A stretch of DNA of 29,126 nt from UMGS1851 sp900555605 (GTDB taxonomy: Bacteria > Bacillota > Clostridia > UBA1212 > UBA1255): assembly GCA_902472555.1 (NCBI GenBank), contig CABROF010000022.1, positions 1-29,126 on the forward strand, read 5' to 3'. Position numbers and translations under genes: made by a program. A model generated the notes under the pieces. The model did not search any database. It was given only the letters and a program-made list of their open reading frames with translations, and was not told the DNA's origin. Positions 16,475-24,049 of the stretch are shown in pieces (the first letter of the stretch is position 1; each line of letters starts with the position of its first letter).

Positions 16475-16585
16475 AACATACTATCGGGCACGGGAAAATA
16501 GCAATCCGACGGCAGCAAAAAATGGCGGTATGCCGTTAAGCTATAAAATCCGGCCAAACAATTCCTGCAGACAAAGCAAAAGGGG

Positions 16586-16898
16586 CTGCAGAACCTTACT
16601 TTACCAGCCGAAGAAGAATCAATCGGGCTTTGGGGACAGATATATCTGCAATATATCAAAAAATACCGCAAAGGCTTATTTATAAAGTTTGCTGACAAGC
16701 GGTAAACTGAACGCTTGCCCTGCCGGCATCGACAAACCGGCGCAGGAGATGATGTTGGTGCTTACAAGGCAGATTGCAGAGCAGAAAAATGTAACAGAAA
16801 ATCTGAAAGCTGATCATGCTGTGCTTTAGACGCAAAAAATGAACGAGATACAGTCCAGAGTCAAAAAAATGATCTGTGCGGAAATAGTATATGCTTAA
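16586..16898 (+). pseudogene. tnpV: Remnant of transposon protein TnpV
   Basis: Two frames carry TnpV text. Frame one (16586-16687): LQNLTLPAEEESIGLWGQ then YIKKYRKGLF. Frame two (from about 16676): LLTSGKLNACPAGIDKPAQE, MMLVLTRQIAEQKNVTENLK, then a TAG where the family has Trp, then TQKMNEIQSRVKKMICAEIV. A frameshift and a nonsense codon therefore inactivate it, and the N-terminus is missing. TnpV is a small protein of unknown role carried by clostridial mobilisable elements. No integrase or relaxase is in view, so this is a trace of a lost element. Bases 16475-16585 show no gene. Confidence 0.75.
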
Positions 16899-17198
16899 AG
16901 GATGTAGTGTTTATGGACCTCAAAATCGCGGCGGGTAGGGTAAAGACCTTGCCCATTTCTTACCCATCCCTTACCCATCATATTTTATACTTCAAAACAG
17001 CTGAAAATAAACGGTTTTGAGAGCAAAAGGCCTTACATGATCTGTTTAAACATAATTCAAATAAGCTAAACGAATGCTTTATTCCTGATATAAAAAAGAA
17101 GTAGAAAAAGCCGCCGTTTTATGATAAAATATAACCTATAAAAACCAAAGAACAAAGTTTTATGAAAGATCTGTGCAGCGAGAAAGTATGAAGGAAAA
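16899..17198. other. Gap after the tnpV remnant
   Basis: No gene seen. It contains the direct repeat TTACCCATC (twice within 16958-16980, a third weaker copy TTGCCCATT before it), and AT-rich sequence with ATGATAAAATATAA around 17120, possibly a -10 region for the acetyltransferase gene. Confidence 0.4.
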
Positions 17199-17708
17199 AT
17201 GTTAGTAAAAATCAGAAAATGGGAGCCTGCGGATGCAAAGGATTTAGCGGCAGCGCTTTCCAACAAGAAAATTCAAGACAATCTTCGGGACGGTTTACCT
17301 TACCCTTACACTGAGCAAGATGGAAAGGCATTTATTTCCGCTATGCTTGCGGCTGATGAAAACGGAACCTTTGCCTTTGCAATCACGGCAGACGAAAAAG
17401 TGGTCGGCAGTATCGGAGCATTCCGTCAATGCAATATTCATAGGCAGACCGCCGAACTTGGCTATTACATAGCGGAGGAATATTGGGGTAAGGGTATCAT
17501 GACCGAAGCCGTAAAGCAGCTTTGTGATTATGTATTTTCCCATACCGATATTATCCGTATTTACGCAGAGCCCTTTGCTTATAATGTCGGCTCTTGCCGC
17601 GTACTTGAAAAATCAGGTTTTCAATATGAAGGAACATTACGCAGCAATGCAGTTAAGAATGGGAAAGTCTTGGATATGAAGATGTACTCCTGTTTGAAAA
17701 AAAATTAG
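17199..17708 (+). CDS. RimJ/RimL-type GNAT N-acetyltransferase
   Basis: 169 residues; AAGGA lies 4-5 nt before the ATG. It transfers an acetyl group from acetyl-CoA to an amine of an unknown substrate (protein N-terminus, amino sugar or antibiotic). The GNAT core is complete: VKIRKWEPADAKDLAAALSN at the start, VVGSIGAFRQ, then the acetyl-CoA loop region AELGYYIAEEYWGKGIMTEA (~90-109). The end carries AEPFAYNVGSCRVLEKSGF, the RimJ/RimL hallmark. It begins a two-gene unit with the GyrI-like gene, 17 nt downstream, both in AT-richer sequence following the transposon trace, so they may have come in by transfer. Confidence 0.92.
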   Translation: MLVKIRKWEPADAKDLAAALSNKKIQDNLRDGLPYPYTEQDGKAFISAMLAADENGTFAFAITADEKVVGSIGAFRQCNIHRQTAELGYYIAEEYWGKGIMTEAVKQLCDYVFSHTDIIRIYAEPFAYNVGSCRVLEKSGFQYEGTLRSNAVKNGKVLDMKMYSCLKKN

Positions 17709-17725
17709 GATTGGAGAGACTTGCA

Positions 17726-18361
17726 ATGGCATTTGATTATAAGAAAGAATACAAAGAATATTATATGCCGCCTAAGAAACCGGGCATCGTAGAGGTGCCG
17801 CAAATGAACTATATCGCTGTTCGCGGCAAGGGTGATCCCAACGAGGAGAATGGCGCGTATAAAGCTTCTATCGGGTTGCTTTACGGCATTGCGTTCACTA
17901 TAAAGATGAGTGATAAGGGCAATCATAAGATTGACGGATACTTCGCGTATGTAGTCCCTCCGCTGGAGGGCTTTTGGTGGCAGGATGGTGTGGATGGCAT
18001 TGATTATGCACATAAAGAAGATTTCAACTTTATTTCGGCGATTCGTCTGCCAGATTTCGTTACAAAGGCTGACTTTGACTGGGCGGTTGCCGAAGCAACA
18101 AGAAAAAAGAAAACCGACTTTTCAAAAGTCGAATTCTTTCCATATGACGAGGGGGAATGCGTACAGTGTATGCATATCGGCGCTTATGATAATGAGCCTG
18201 CAACGATAGCGGCAATGCACGAATACGCAGAGCAAAACGGCTATGAATTGAATATCACGGACGCGCGCTATCATCACGAGATTTATCTTTCCGATCCGAG
18301 AAAATGTGATGATAGCAAACTTAAAACTGTTGTGCGGCACCCAATAAAAAGGAGGCTATAG
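17726..18361 (+). CDS. GyrI-like small-molecule-binding domain protein
   Basis: 211 residues. The frame opens at a TTG at 17711, but the ATG at 17726 has GGAGAG 7 nt ahead. The protein begins FDYKKEYKEYYMPPKKPGIV and has the GyrI-like/SOUL-type fold of stand-alone ligand-binding proteins: MNYIAVRGKGDPNEENGAYK, LYGIAFTIKMSDKGNHKIDG, YFAYVVPPLEGFWWQDGVDG. It ends with YHHEIYLSDPRKCDDSKLKT. Family members bind small hydrophobic molecules or hydrolyse cyclopropanoid toxins; which applies cannot be told. It has no DNA-binding domain. Operon partner of the acetyltransferase, closed by the terminator at 18396. Confidence 0.88.
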   Translation: MAFDYKKEYKEYYMPPKKPGIVEVPQMNYIAVRGKGDPNEENGAYKASIGLLYGIAFTIKMSDKGNHKIDGYFAYVVPPLEGFWWQDGVDGIDYAHKEDFNFISAIRLPDFVTKADFDWAVAEATRKKKTDFSKVEFFPYDEGECVQCMHIGAYDNEPATIAAMHEYAEQNGYELNITDARYHHEIYLSDPRKCDDSKLKTVVRHPIKRRL

Positions 18362-18395
18362 AAAGAGTCGAACAAAAGAAAAGACATTACATAAT

Positions 18396-18436
18396 AAACC
18401 CCGGTAAAATCACGGTTTATCGGGTTTCTTCTTTTT
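18396..18436 (+). terminator. Terminator between convergent genes
   Basis: AAACCCCGGTAAA (18396-18408) pairs with TTTATCGGGTTT (18416-18427) with one bulged C and one G-U pair, followed by TTCTTCTTTTT. It overlaps the last codons of the minus-strand gene at 18410 and reads TTTATTAT on that side, so it may serve both directions. Confidence 0.8.
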
Positions 18437-18556
18437 ACCCCCTGTTATTTTGTTAAGAAGCAGCATTGCGAGAATGATAACCCCGGTTACAATAAATATA
18501 CCGAGCATGCCTTTTCCCATAATGGGCAGTGTATCTAAAAATGCTTGATAATTCAT
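18410..18556 (-). CDS. Tiny gamma-like subunit of sodium-pump decarboxylase
   Basis: A 48-residue protein. ATG at 18556 with AGAAAGGAG 6 nt ahead. It has one membrane helix (IMGKGMLGIFIVTGVIILAM), then LLLNKITGGKKKKPDKP. This is the size and layout of the small OadG-type gamma subunits in Clostridia, which anchor and assemble the carboxyltransferase on the membrane beta subunit. It lies 69 nt after the beta-subunit gene on the same strand, as expected for an operon. The zinc-binding tail of the enterobacterial gamma subunit is lacking. The assignment depends on context and helix pattern. Confidence 0.75.
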   Translation of the reverse strand: MNYQAFLDTLPIMGKGMLGIFIVTGVIILAMLLLNKITGGKKKKPDKP

Positions 18557-18625
18557 AACAGTCTCCTTTCTGCCTCAGCAGGCAGCGCAGCGATCGCAGT
18601 GCTGCGATCTATGTTTATTTGCCGG

Positions 18626-19747
18626 TTATCCAACAAGGTTTAATATCAGCCCGCCGGCAATGACAGAGGCGATCTGACCGGATACATTGACCCCGATGGA
18701 ATGCATCAGAAGGAAGTTTTGGTCATCCTCTGCAAGCCCCATTTTGTGTACAACTCTGGCAGACATGGGAAATGCGGAAATTCCGGCAGCGCCGATCATG
18801 GGATTGATCTTTTTCTTTGAAAAAAGATTGAGAAACTTTGCAAAAAAGACACCGCCTACTGTATCAAAAATAAATGCGATCAGGCCAAGCCCTAAAATCA
18901 GCAGCGTCTGCGCTGTAAGAAATTCTGCGGCCTGCATTCTGGAGGCAATTGTAATTCCCAAAAACAGAGTAATCAAATTGGCAAGAACATGCTGCGCACT
19001 TTCTGACAATGCATTGAGAACGCCGCACTCCCGAATCAGATTTCCAAACATGAGAAACCCTACGAGCGCAACAGAACGAGGAGAAACAAGTCCGGTGACA
19101 ACAGTAATTACAATAGGAAATAAAATCCGCGTCAGTTTTGAGACCTCTTTCTGCGTATACGGCATACGGATGCGGCGTTCCTTTTTTGTAGTAATCAAAC
19201 GAATAATCGGAGGCTGAACAATCGGTACGAGTGCCATATAAGAATATGCTGCAACGATAATTGCCCCGAGATAATTGGATTTTAAATAGTTTGCAACGAA
19301 AATGGAGGTCGGACCGTCGGCTGCGCCGATAATGGCGATGGAGGCCGCATCATTTATTTCAAATCCGAAGAGCGCGGCCATACTAAAGGTAAAAAAGATC
19401 CCGAATTGGGCTGCTGCACCGAATAGCATGAGCTTCGGATTGGAAAGCAAAGGACCGAAATCAATCATCGCGCCAATACCGACAAAAAGCAGCAGCGGAA
19501 ATAATTCATTTGCAATTCCGTTGTTGAACAGCAGGTCGATCACACCGACCTCTTCCGTACCATTGTGAATTTGTGTGACAGCGCCGGAAAATGGCAGATT
19601 CACCAAAATTGCGCCAAATCCAATGGGCAGCAGCAGCGCCGGTTCCATATCCTTCTTGATTGCCAGATAGATCAGAATTCCGCCGATTCCCCACATGACT
19701 ACCTGCTGCCACTCAAGTTTCAGTATGTTTTCATAGAGTGCTTCCAA
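18626..19747 (-). CDS. oadB: Sodium-pump decarboxylase beta subunit
   Basis: 373 residues from a TTG at 19747, the only start that gives the family's normal N-terminus (EALYENILKLEWQQVVMW); purine-rich AAGGGGA lies ahead of it. This integral membrane protein couples decarboxylation of a biotin-bound carboxyl group (from oxaloacetate, methylmalonyl-CoA or glutaconyl-CoA) to sodium export. Hallmarks: KKDMEPALLLPIGFGAILVN (31-50), IIGAADGPTSIFVANYLK (139-156), whose Asp144 corresponds to the essential ion-binding Asp, and near the end HSIGVNVSGQIASVIAGG. The carboxyltransferase and biotin subunits are not in the window. The substrate class cannot be told from beta alone. It is preceded by a structured leader with a terminator, so its expression is probably set by attenuation. 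Confidence 0.94.
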   Translation of the reverse strand: MEALYENILKLEWQQVVMWGIGGILIYLAIKKDMEPALLLPIGFGAILVNLPFSGAVTQIHNGTEEVGVIDLLFNNGIANELFPLLLFVGIGAMIDFGPLLSNPKLMLFGAAAQFGIFFTFSMAALFGFEINDAASIAIIGAADGPTSIFVANYLKSNYLGAIIVAAYSYMALVPIVQPPIIRLITTKKERRIRMPYTQKEVSKLTRILFPIVITVVTGLVSPRSVALVGFLMFGNLIRECGVLNALSESAQHVLANLITLFLGITIASRMQAAEFLTAQTLLILGLGLIAFIFDTVGGVFFAKFLNLFSKKKINPMIGAAGISAFPMSARVVHKMGLAEDDQNFLLMHSIGVNVSGQIASVIAGGLILNLVG

Positions 19748-19802
19748 TCCCCTTCATTCCTTTCAGAGCTATATTGATTGCGAAATCATAATTTTATACA
19801 TA

Positions 19803-19846
19803 AAAAGACTTTTACTGTGTCGTTGGATACACAATAAAAGTCTTGC
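19803..19846 (-). terminator. Attenuator terminator ahead of oadB
   Basis: AAGACTTTTACTGTGT (19805-19820) and its near-exact complement (19829-19844) form a 16-bp stem with one wobble and an 8-nt loop. On the minus strand a T-run (CTTTTTATG) follows, 55 nt before the oadB start. Confidence 0.8.
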
Positions 19847-19955
19847 TTTTTCAAATAAAGGCGGATTCCTGAGAATCGGATTGTATCCAAGTCAGCAATC
19901 GTTCTGACGCCGTTTATTACAGCCTGTGCTGTAAGCTACTCCCTTTCACCTATGT
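19803..19955 (-). promoter_or_regulatory. Structured leader, candidate riboswitch for oadB
   Basis: On the minus strand the leader has GGTGAAAGGGAGTAGC (19950-19935) and a 7-bp hairpin TTACAGC/GCTGTAA. Then come GTCAG/CTGAC with an 8-nt loop, a small GGAT/ATCC hairpin, GATTC/GAATC, and CGCCTTT, which can close the structure with GGTG or AAAGG at the start. A terminator follows. The stretch TTGGATAC (19890-19883) is exactly complementary to GTATCCAA (19830-19823) in the terminator's loop and arm, with further pairing after a 2-nt bulge, so an antiterminator can form. The AAAGG-GAGTAGC start recalls the yybP-ykoY (Mn2+) class, but other conserved parts do not fit well. A sodium-sensing class would fit the gene better. 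The class is unproven. Confidence 0.6.
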
Positions 19956-20031
19956 CCATATTCGCTTTATTAAAAAGTCAGCCGCTGTTACGGTCCGCAG
20001 CCTATGATCTGTTTAAGCCGATAAAGCAGCT

Positions 20032-20101
20032 CCGTTTATACTGCCGCACATACCGCCCCGCACTGCCGGCAGTATGTCTGACGCGGAGGCAGAATAAACG
20101 G
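20032..20101. repeat. Large nested palindrome between popT-like and oadB genes
   Basis: Outer arms CCGTTTATACTGCC (20032-20045) and GGCAGAATAAACGG (20088-20101) pair at 13 of 14 positions. Inner arms ACATACCGCC (20048-20057) and GGCAGTATGT (20068-20077) pair at 10 of 10 if one wobble is allowed. The loop is 10 nt. No T-run follows on either strand, so it is not a plain terminator. It starts 26 nt after the DUF368 stop. Confidence 0.75.
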
Positions 20102-20126
20102 CGGAAAACAAATCGAAAAGAGTATA

Positions 20127-21095
20127 TCATGAATTTTCCAATTCTGCACGATTTTTTTGCGGCTTATCAAGGAATACGGAACAAAAAATTCCGCCGGCAA
20201 TCAAAATGAGATCGAGGATCACGGTAAAAACAAGCATTTTACTATCCATGCCTGACAGCTGGGTCTTATCTGCAAATACGCCGTCAAGGAATAACGTCGC
20301 AATTGCGCCGAGAACCAGCCCGAAAACAGCATAATATGTCAATGCTTCTGCCTTTTTTAACAGGTAAACCAGGAATTTCGCAATCAGAAGAAATCCCGCG
20401 ATTGCGCCCAATGCAAAGGGCAGCACGACGAAAACACTGCTGCCTGAGGCTTTTACGCCTTCCCAGTTCCCCTGGACGAGGCTGGTCAGCATGTCGGCGC
20501 ATTTTCCCACTGCATTATAGACGGAACCATACTGTCCGATCACCATCAGCGTAATCGAGCCGCTGATACCCGGAATAGACATCAATGAACAGGAGACCAA
20601 TCCGGAAAAGAAGATTACCAGAAAATCTCCGATTCCGGTGATCTGCGGTATGGCTACATAGCTTTCCGCAGAACCCGATGACAGGTTTTTCGTGTAAAAT
20701 GAGACAAAAAGGATCACGGCAAAGGTGATCAGGGGCAAAATCAGATAGACGGACCGGAACGGGACCTTTTTCATTTTTCGCAGAATTAGAGGGATGCTGC
20801 CTAAAACTAATCCGATAAAAAAGATATACGATTGATGGGTATATGTTTCGCAAATGTACAGCACCAGATTTGTGGAAATCAGAACACCGACCGCGGCGCC
20901 GATTACAATCGGCAGCAGAAATAGGATGCTCTTTTTTGTCTGCTTGCGCAGGTTGTTGACCGCCAACAGAATATCTTCATATAATCCCACAACTACAGCA
21001 AAAATGCTGCCGCTCAGTCCGGGTATGACTGCTGCGATCCCAATGAGTATGCCCTTTATAAAATGAAAAATTTGTTTCAAACGCATCGCATCCAT
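20127..21095 (-). CDS. DUF368 (PopT-type) polyprenyl-phosphate flippase
   Basis: 322 residues, polytopic (about 8-9 membrane helices). ATG at 21095 with a weak AAAGA site; an ATG at 21086 is possible. DUF368 proteins recycle undecaprenyl phosphate, the lipid carrier for cell wall and surface glycans, back to the inner face of the membrane. The two family signatures are present as an internal repeat: AAVIPGLSGSIFAVVVGLYE (~21-40) and LMSIPGISGSITLMVIGQYG (~170-189). Length is usual. Upstream, 21096-21249 separates it from the divergent DUF1538 unit; I saw no clear promoter for it there. Downstream lie a large palindrome and the oadB leader, so it is probably transcribed alone. Confidence 0.9.
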   Translation of the reverse strand: MDAMRLKQIFHFIKGILIGIAAVIPGLSGSIFAVVVGLYEDILLAVNNLRKQTKKSILFLLPIVIGAAVGVLISTNLVLYICETYTHQSYIFFIGLVLGSIPLILRKMKKVPFRSVYLILPLITFAVILFVSFYTKNLSSGSAESYVAIPQITGIGDFLVIFFSGLVSCSLMSIPGISGSITLMVIGQYGSVYNAVGKCADMLTSLVQGNWEGVKASGSSVFVVLPFALGAIAGFLLIAKFLVYLLKKAEALTYYAVFGLVLGAIATLFLDGVFADKTQLSGMDSKMLVFTVILDLILIAGGIFCSVFLDKPQKNRAELENS

Positions 21096-21249
21096 TCTTT
21101 AAAATGAAAACATCGATAGAATACCATCTATTTTATTTTCACGCAACGCCTGTACAATCCGTTTTTGAAATATCCGCTGTCCGTTGAAACTTGAGCCGCC
21201 GCAGAATCGTTAACTGCATCGGGAACGCGGATACAGTGTATAAAATGAA

Positions 21250-21279
21250 TTGGCATTTATGATGTTTATTTGTTATAAT
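21250..21279 (+). promoter_or_regulatory. Promoter of the DUF1538-PII operon
   Basis: TTGGCA (21250-21255), 18-nt spacer, TATAAT (21274-21279). Transcription should start near 21286, giving a leader of about 240 nt. Confidence 0.8.
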
Positions 21280-21286
21280 ACGCGAA

Positions 21287-21526
21287 CAGGGTACTGAATA
21301 TGTACCCTGACGGTGCAGCCTGCTTTTTTGTTTGTCTCTATGCGGACTGTTATGCCGGCTGTCATAGCATCTTGCCTGTTATTCAGCCGCGTTTTAAGCA
21401 GAAGTTGATTTGTGATAATAATTTATCCTAATATTTAACTGAATTTAACTAAAAGAGCGAATATCAAGATTGCGGAAAAGAGGCGAAGTGCCGCCGGGAC
21501 TGCGGCAGAGGACGGAGGAACTTTAC
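21287..21526 (+). promoter_or_regulatory. Long untranslated leader with hairpin
   Basis: The leader begins with a perfect 8-bp hairpin CAGGGTAC (21287-21294) / GTACCCTG (21302-21309), then ACGGTGCAGCCTGC and a T-run. A second palindromic stretch lies around TATGCCGGCTGTCATA (21351-21366). No small coding frame with a ribosome site was seen. It could be an attenuator or riboswitch of unknown class. Confidence 0.4.
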
Positions 21527-23053
21527 TTGAGCAGAAATCGAACGATTTTAATGGAAAAAATTAAAGAGTCTCTGAAAGCGGTTATGCCGGTGACTTGTAT
21601 TGTACTTCTTTTGTGCTTTTCGATTGCCCCGGTTTCAAACAGCACTTTGATGGGATTTATTCTCGGAGCGGTTCTGTTGATTGTGGGCATGGGGTTTTTT
21701 ACCCTGGGGGCGGAGATGGCCATGACGCCTATGGGAGAGCGCGTCGGGGCGCAGATGACAAAGTCACGCAAGCTTTGGCTGATTATACTGGTCTGCTTCT
21801 TTGTCGGACTGATGATTACGATTTCAGAGCCTGATCTGCAGGTCCTTGCGGATCAGGTGCCGACTGTGCCGAATGCCATTTTAATCGGTGCTGTTTCAGT
21901 CGGCGTCGGATTGTTTCTGGTAGTAGCCATGCTCCGCATTCTCTTTAAAATTCCCCTGTCCTTTTTATTAATTGGCTTTTATCTGCTTGTTTTTATTTTG
22001 GCGCGGTTTGTTTCAACGGATTTTTTGTCGGTTGCGTTTGATTCCGGCGGTGTTACTACCGGACCTATGACCGTGCCGTTTATTATGGCGCTTGGGGTTG
22101 GTGTTGCTGCAATCAGAAGTGACAGGGAGGCCGGCCGCGACAGCTTCGGATTGGTTGCCCTTTGCTCAATCGGGCCCATTTTGGCTGTTTTGATTTTAGG
22201 CATGCTGTATCACCCCGGAGAGAGTCAGTATGCGCCTGTAGAAATTCCGGATATTGAAAATTCAAAGGAGCTGTGGGGGCTTTTTGCCCATGGCTTTCCG
22301 GAATATTTTAAAGAGGTCGCACTTGCGCTGCTGCCGATTGTGATCTTTTTTGCATTGTTTCAGGTGGTTTCCCTGCGGCTCAAAAAGCGGCAGCTGATTA
22401 AAATGCTGGTCGGTATTTTATATACTTATATTGGGTTGGTGCTGTTCCTTACCGGAGTGAACGTCGGATTTATGCCTGCCGGAAATTATCTCGGTAAATT
22501 GATCGGTAGCCTTGCGCAAAACTGGCTGCTTATTCCCATCGGTATGGTGATCGGCTATTTTATCGTTGCCGCGGAACCTGCCGTGCATGTGCTGAATAAG
22601 CAGGTTGAGGAAATTACCTCAGGGGCAATTCCTAAAAGGGCGATGCGGCTCAGCCTTTCGGTTGGGGTTTCTATATCCGTGGGTCTGTCTATGCTCCGTG
22701 TCCTTACCGGAATATCGATTATATGGTTTCTGATTCCCGGTTACTTGATTGCTATTTTACTGACGTTTATTGTGCCTGATATTTTTACCTCTATTGCCTT
22801 TGACTCCGGTGGGGTGGCCTCCGGCCCTATGACCGCGACCTTTTTGCTTCCTCTTGCTATGGGGGCGTGTGAAGCAGTGGGAGGCAATATTGCTGCAGAT
22901 GCCTTTGGGGTGGTTGCCATGGTTGCCATGACACCGCTGATTACAATCCAGATTTTAGGGCTAACCTATAAAATAAAAATGAAACGAAATCCTGTTGGAA
23001 AGACACCTGAGACTAAGATTCCTGATGGGGAAGAGGAAATTATTGAACTGTAA
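21527..23053 (+). CDS. DUF1538 membrane protein with internal duplication
   Basis: 508 residues from a TTG at 21527, chosen because CGGAGGA lies 7 nt ahead; an ATG at 21551 has no ribosome site and a start at 21470 neither. The protein is highly hydrophobic with ~12 membrane helices in two similar halves. Each half carries the same signature: FDSGGVTTGPMTVPFIMALG near residue 165 and FDSGGVASGPMTATFLLPLA near residue 425. Each also has an E-P pair with hydrophobic helices (TISEPDLQVLADQVP, VAAEPAVHVLNKQVE). Such pseudo-symmetry is typical of transporters. The transported substrate is unknown. The next gene, 16 nt downstream, encodes a PII-like protein, so activity may be gated by a PII-type signal, as with ammonium or bicarbonate transporters. 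Confidence 0.9.
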   Translation: MSRNRTILMEKIKESLKAVMPVTCIVLLLCFSIAPVSNSTLMGFILGAVLLIVGMGFFTLGAEMAMTPMGERVGAQMTKSRKLWLIILVCFFVGLMITISEPDLQVLADQVPTVPNAILIGAVSVGVGLFLVVAMLRILFKIPLSFLLIGFYLLVFILARFVSTDFLSVAFDSGGVTTGPMTVPFIMALGVGVAAIRSDREAGRDSFGLVALCSIGPILAVLILGMLYHPGESQYAPVEIPDIENSKELWGLFAHGFPEYFKEVALALLPIVIFFALFQVVSLRLKKRQLIKMLVGILYTYIGLVLFLTGVNVGFMPAGNYLGKLIGSLAQNWLLIPIGMVIGYFIVAAEPAVHVLNKQVEEITSGAIPKRAMRLSLSVGVSISVGLSMLRVLTGISIIWFLIPGYLIAILLTFIVPDIFTSIAFDSGGVASGPMTATFLLPLAMGACEAVGGNIAADAFGVVAMVAMTPLITIQILGLTYKIKMKRNPVGKTPETKIPDGEEEIIEL

Positions 23054-23069
23054 TGAGAGGGGTTTAGCT

Positions 23070-23774
23070 ATGCGCGCTATATATTTCTTGATTACGATTA
23101 TCAAGCGGGACTATTGTGAGGCGTATATAACATTTTACGAACGGCGCGGGCTGGCGGCGATCTTCAGCACTCCCTGCAACGGTACTGCGCAGCGTAAAAT
23201 GCTCGATTACCTCGGGATTGAGAAAACTGAAAAGGCTATGCTTTTTTCAATGGTCTCCGACGAGGTGAAAAAGAGCCTTATGCATGATCTTGTGTATGAA
23301 ATGGATATTGATGTACCTGGAAACGGGATTGCGCTTACCGTTCCTGTGGGCAGTATCGGCGGAACCTTGAGTATGAAATATTTAACTGAGGGGCAAGTTA
23401 TTAAAATAAGTGAGGAAAATGAGATGAAAGAAGCACCGTATGAATTAATTGTTGCGATTACTGATCAGGGAAATACCGAGCTTGTAATGGATGCGGCGCG
23501 CAGTGCGAATGCAAAGGGTGGTACGGTAATCCATGCCAAAGGGACCAGTACCGAGCACGCGGAAAAATTTTTTGGAGTCTCCATTGCGGATGAAAAGGAG
23601 ATTGTTTTTATTGTTGCCAGAAACCAAGATAAAAACGGGATTATGAAGGCTATCATGACCCAAGCCGGTTTGAAAACAGAAGCCCACACCATTGTCTTTT
23701 CCTTACCTGTGGACAGTGTAGCAGGCTTGCGCTCCGTCCAGCATGATCACGAAATAAATCCTTTGTCCGAATAG
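23070..23774 (+). CDS. Two-domain PII-like signalling protein
   Basis: 234 residues; the ATG at 23070 has GAGAGGGG 7 nt ahead, and longer frames run into the upstream gene. It reads as two PII-type domains: ~1-112 (AIYFLITIIKRDYCEAYITF, then KKSLMHDLVYEMDI) and ~120-220 (PYELIVAITDQGNTELVMDA, ARSANAKGGTVIHAKGTSTE). GGTVIHAKGT is close to the start of the PII T-loop region. No clear Tyr in the T-loop, so uridylylation is unlikely. Ordinary PII proteins have one domain of ~112 residues; this tandem form is found beside DUF1538 genes. It probably binds a nucleotide and controls the DUF1538 protein. The pairing is seen; the mechanism is inference. Confidence 0.85.
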   Translation: MRAIYFLITIIKRDYCEAYITFYERRGLAAIFSTPCNGTAQRKMLDYLGIEKTEKAMLFSMVSDEVKKSLMHDLVYEMDIDVPGNGIALTVPVGSIGGTLSMKYLTEGQVIKISEENEMKEAPYELIVAITDQGNTELVMDAARSANAKGGTVIHAKGTSTEHAEKFFGVSIADEKEIVFIVARNQDKNGIMKAIMTQAGLKTEAHTIVFSLPVDSVAGLRSVQHDHEINPLSE

Positions 23775-23815
23775 GTTATAAATAAATCACCTCTCTAAAG
23801 TACCTCTTCTAAATT

Positions 23816-23831
23816 ACCTCTCGGGCAGTTT
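23816..23831 (+). repeat. Dispersed element, copy C
   Basis: ACCTCTCGGGCAGTTT, 42 nt after the PII-like gene. Two weaker versions (CACCTCTCTAAAG, TACCTCTTCTAAA) precede it at 23789-23812. Like the two tandem copies, it continues into a G(C/A)CG-type tail and TTGCCGG. Confidence 0.85.
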
Positions 23832-23971
23832 GCGTATTTTGCCGGATTCTATGCTTGGTGAGTAAATTAGGTATTGAATGATTCTTGTATAATTCTTGAT
23901 CATTTGATTTGATGACTCGCCTTTTTATGAGATATAACTAAAATATCCCATTAAGAAAGGTGGGGCCTTTT

Positions 23972-24049
23972 ATGATACGAGTTACTGTTTGGAATGAATT
24001 TATACATGAACGGGAATCTGAGGTGGTAAAAAATCTACCCGAGAGGTAA
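23972..24049 (+). pseudogene. Severed N-terminus of a ThuA-like gene
   Basis: A 25-codon frame with a strong ribosome site (AAGAAAGGTGGGG). It reads MIRVTVWNEFIHERESEVVK and NLPER. The first 20 residues match the start of ThuA-like (trehalose utilisation) proteins, where this strand is followed by YPxGIH. Here the protein breaks off and the last codons (CTA CCC GAG AGG TAA) are supplied by the dispersed element at 24035-24050. A TATAAT at 23888-23893 may be its old promoter. Intact members have ~220-250 residues, so the gene is dead. The remainder of 23775-24090 holds only element copies. Confidence 0.6.

Noticed and set aside
19265..19274. CCCCGAGATAA in oadB as an element copy
   Set aside because: Lacks the GAGAGG core and sits in conserved coding sequence.
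19952..20209. 85-codon plus-strand open frame
   Set aside because: Overlaps the palindrome and the end of the DUF368 gene on the other strand; no ribosome site; composition unlike neighbouring genes.
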